Assembly (NCBI GenBank): GCA_019308645.1
Contig: JAFDHR010000292.1
Coordinates: 1-5,021 of the forward strand
Direction of reading: 5' to 3'
DNA from: Deltaproteobacteria bacterium
GTDB lineage: Bacteria > Desulfobacterota > DSM-4660 > Desulfatiglandales > B25-G16
Length of the DNA: 5,021 nt
Shown here piece after piece: positions 4,925-5,021 of the stretch. Each line of letters opens with the position of its first letter. Within the stretch, counting starts at the first letter, position 1. The notes beneath the pieces were generated by a model. The model did not search any database and was not told where the DNA came from. It was given only the letters and a program-made list of their open reading frames with translations. The position numbers and the translations under genes were made by a program.

Positions 4925-5021
4925 ATGGATTTAGAGACTTATTATAAGCTGATTTCCAATGAAAACAGGGCACGAAATTATCTGTCGAAAAAATGCCTTA
5001 AAAATGGACACAGATTTTGTC
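4925..5021 (+). CDS. IS1595-family transposase, N-terminus (partial)
   Basis: Thirty-two codons are visible before the window ends. The frame opens MDLETYYKLISNENRARNYL and continues to CLKNGHRFC. This matches the start of IS1595/ISXO2-like transposases, in which a short helix is followed by a CxxxGxxxC segment that leads into a zinc ribbon (normally CPxC next). The ISXO2-like DDE (DDEN/DDNK) catalytic domain would lie downstream outside the window. No strong Shine-Dalgarno precedes the ATG. The identification rests on a short stretch but the wording is distinctive. Whether the gene is intact cannot be judged. Confidence 0.7.
   Translation, partial: MDLETYYKLISNENRARNYLSKKCLKNGHRFC

Larger units (their letters stand above)
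4884..5021 (+). mobile_element. Left part of an IS1595-family element (cut by window edge)
   Basis: The stretch from just after the radical SAM stop to the window end appears to be the leader and first transposase codons of an IS1595-family element. The left end is proposed at GGTAATTG (4884) because the operon gene ends there and the transposase begins about 40 bases on, a usual distance. The matching right repeat and the 8-bp target duplication typical of the family lie outside the window, so the boundary is a guess. Confidence 0.45.

Noticed and set aside
4994..5013. TGCCTTAAAAATGGACACAG looks like the terminal repeat of a second copy of the IS3 element.
   Set aside because: The same bases encode CLKNGH of the IS1595-type transposase in an open frame with the right N-terminal text. 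The match to the IS3 end is limited to AAAA(C/T)GGACACAG and is best taken as chance.
1..5021. CRISPR array, tRNA or rRNA gene, or composite transposon.
   Set aside because: No regularly spaced direct repeats or cloverleaf-type sequence were seen by eye, and the flanking IS elements belong to different families, so they cannot form a simple composite transposon.

Overview
The window looks like an accessory, surface-polysaccharide type region of a Gram-negative bacterium that has been reworked by insertion sequences. The transposase types (IS3 OrfAB, a DUF4372-type IS4 start, an IS1595 start) and the polysaccharide-type genes resemble what is seen in Desulfobacterota and related environmental bacteria. 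That placement is an impression from protein style, not a demonstrated fact.

Layout. Positions 7-1256 hold a complete-looking IS3-family element: imperfect terminal inverted repeats, orfA, an A_AAA_AAG slippery site, and orfB with an intact D-D-(35)-E triad. Positions 1312-1593 hold a remnant of a FemAB/GNAT-like aminoacyl- or acyltransferase that has lost both ends. About 1565-1725 is the left end of an IS4-family element, keeping only the leader and the first 12 transposase codons. About 1726-1951 is unassigned sequence. Positions 1952-4883 carry four tightly packed genes on the + strand: a PAPS-dependent sulfotransferase, a DPM/DPG-synthase-like GT2 glycosyltransferase, a three-helix DUF2304 membrane protein, and a radical SAM/SPASM protein. 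Directly after the radical SAM stop codon an IS1595-family element appears to begin; its transposase starts at 4925 and runs off the window.

How the genes may work together. GT2 enzymes of this class often move a sugar to a polyprenyl-phosphate carrier at the membrane, and DUF2304 proteins are frequent neighbours that could anchor or assist them. The sulfotransferase would add sulfate to a glycan or other hydroxyl. The radical SAM/SPASM protein would perform a radical modification of an unknown substrate. Gene spacing (8 nt, 25 nt, then an 8-nt overlap) supports one transcript. The proposed joint job, making a sulfated and radically modified cell-surface glycan or glycolipid, is inference. 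No convincing promoter or terminator for this block was found in the window.

The most interesting observations are the compact sulfotransferase-GT2-DUF2304-radical SAM cassette, and two unrelated IS elements (IS3 and IS4) that both bury the transposase Shine-Dalgarno sequence in a hairpin formed with end-proximal sequence.
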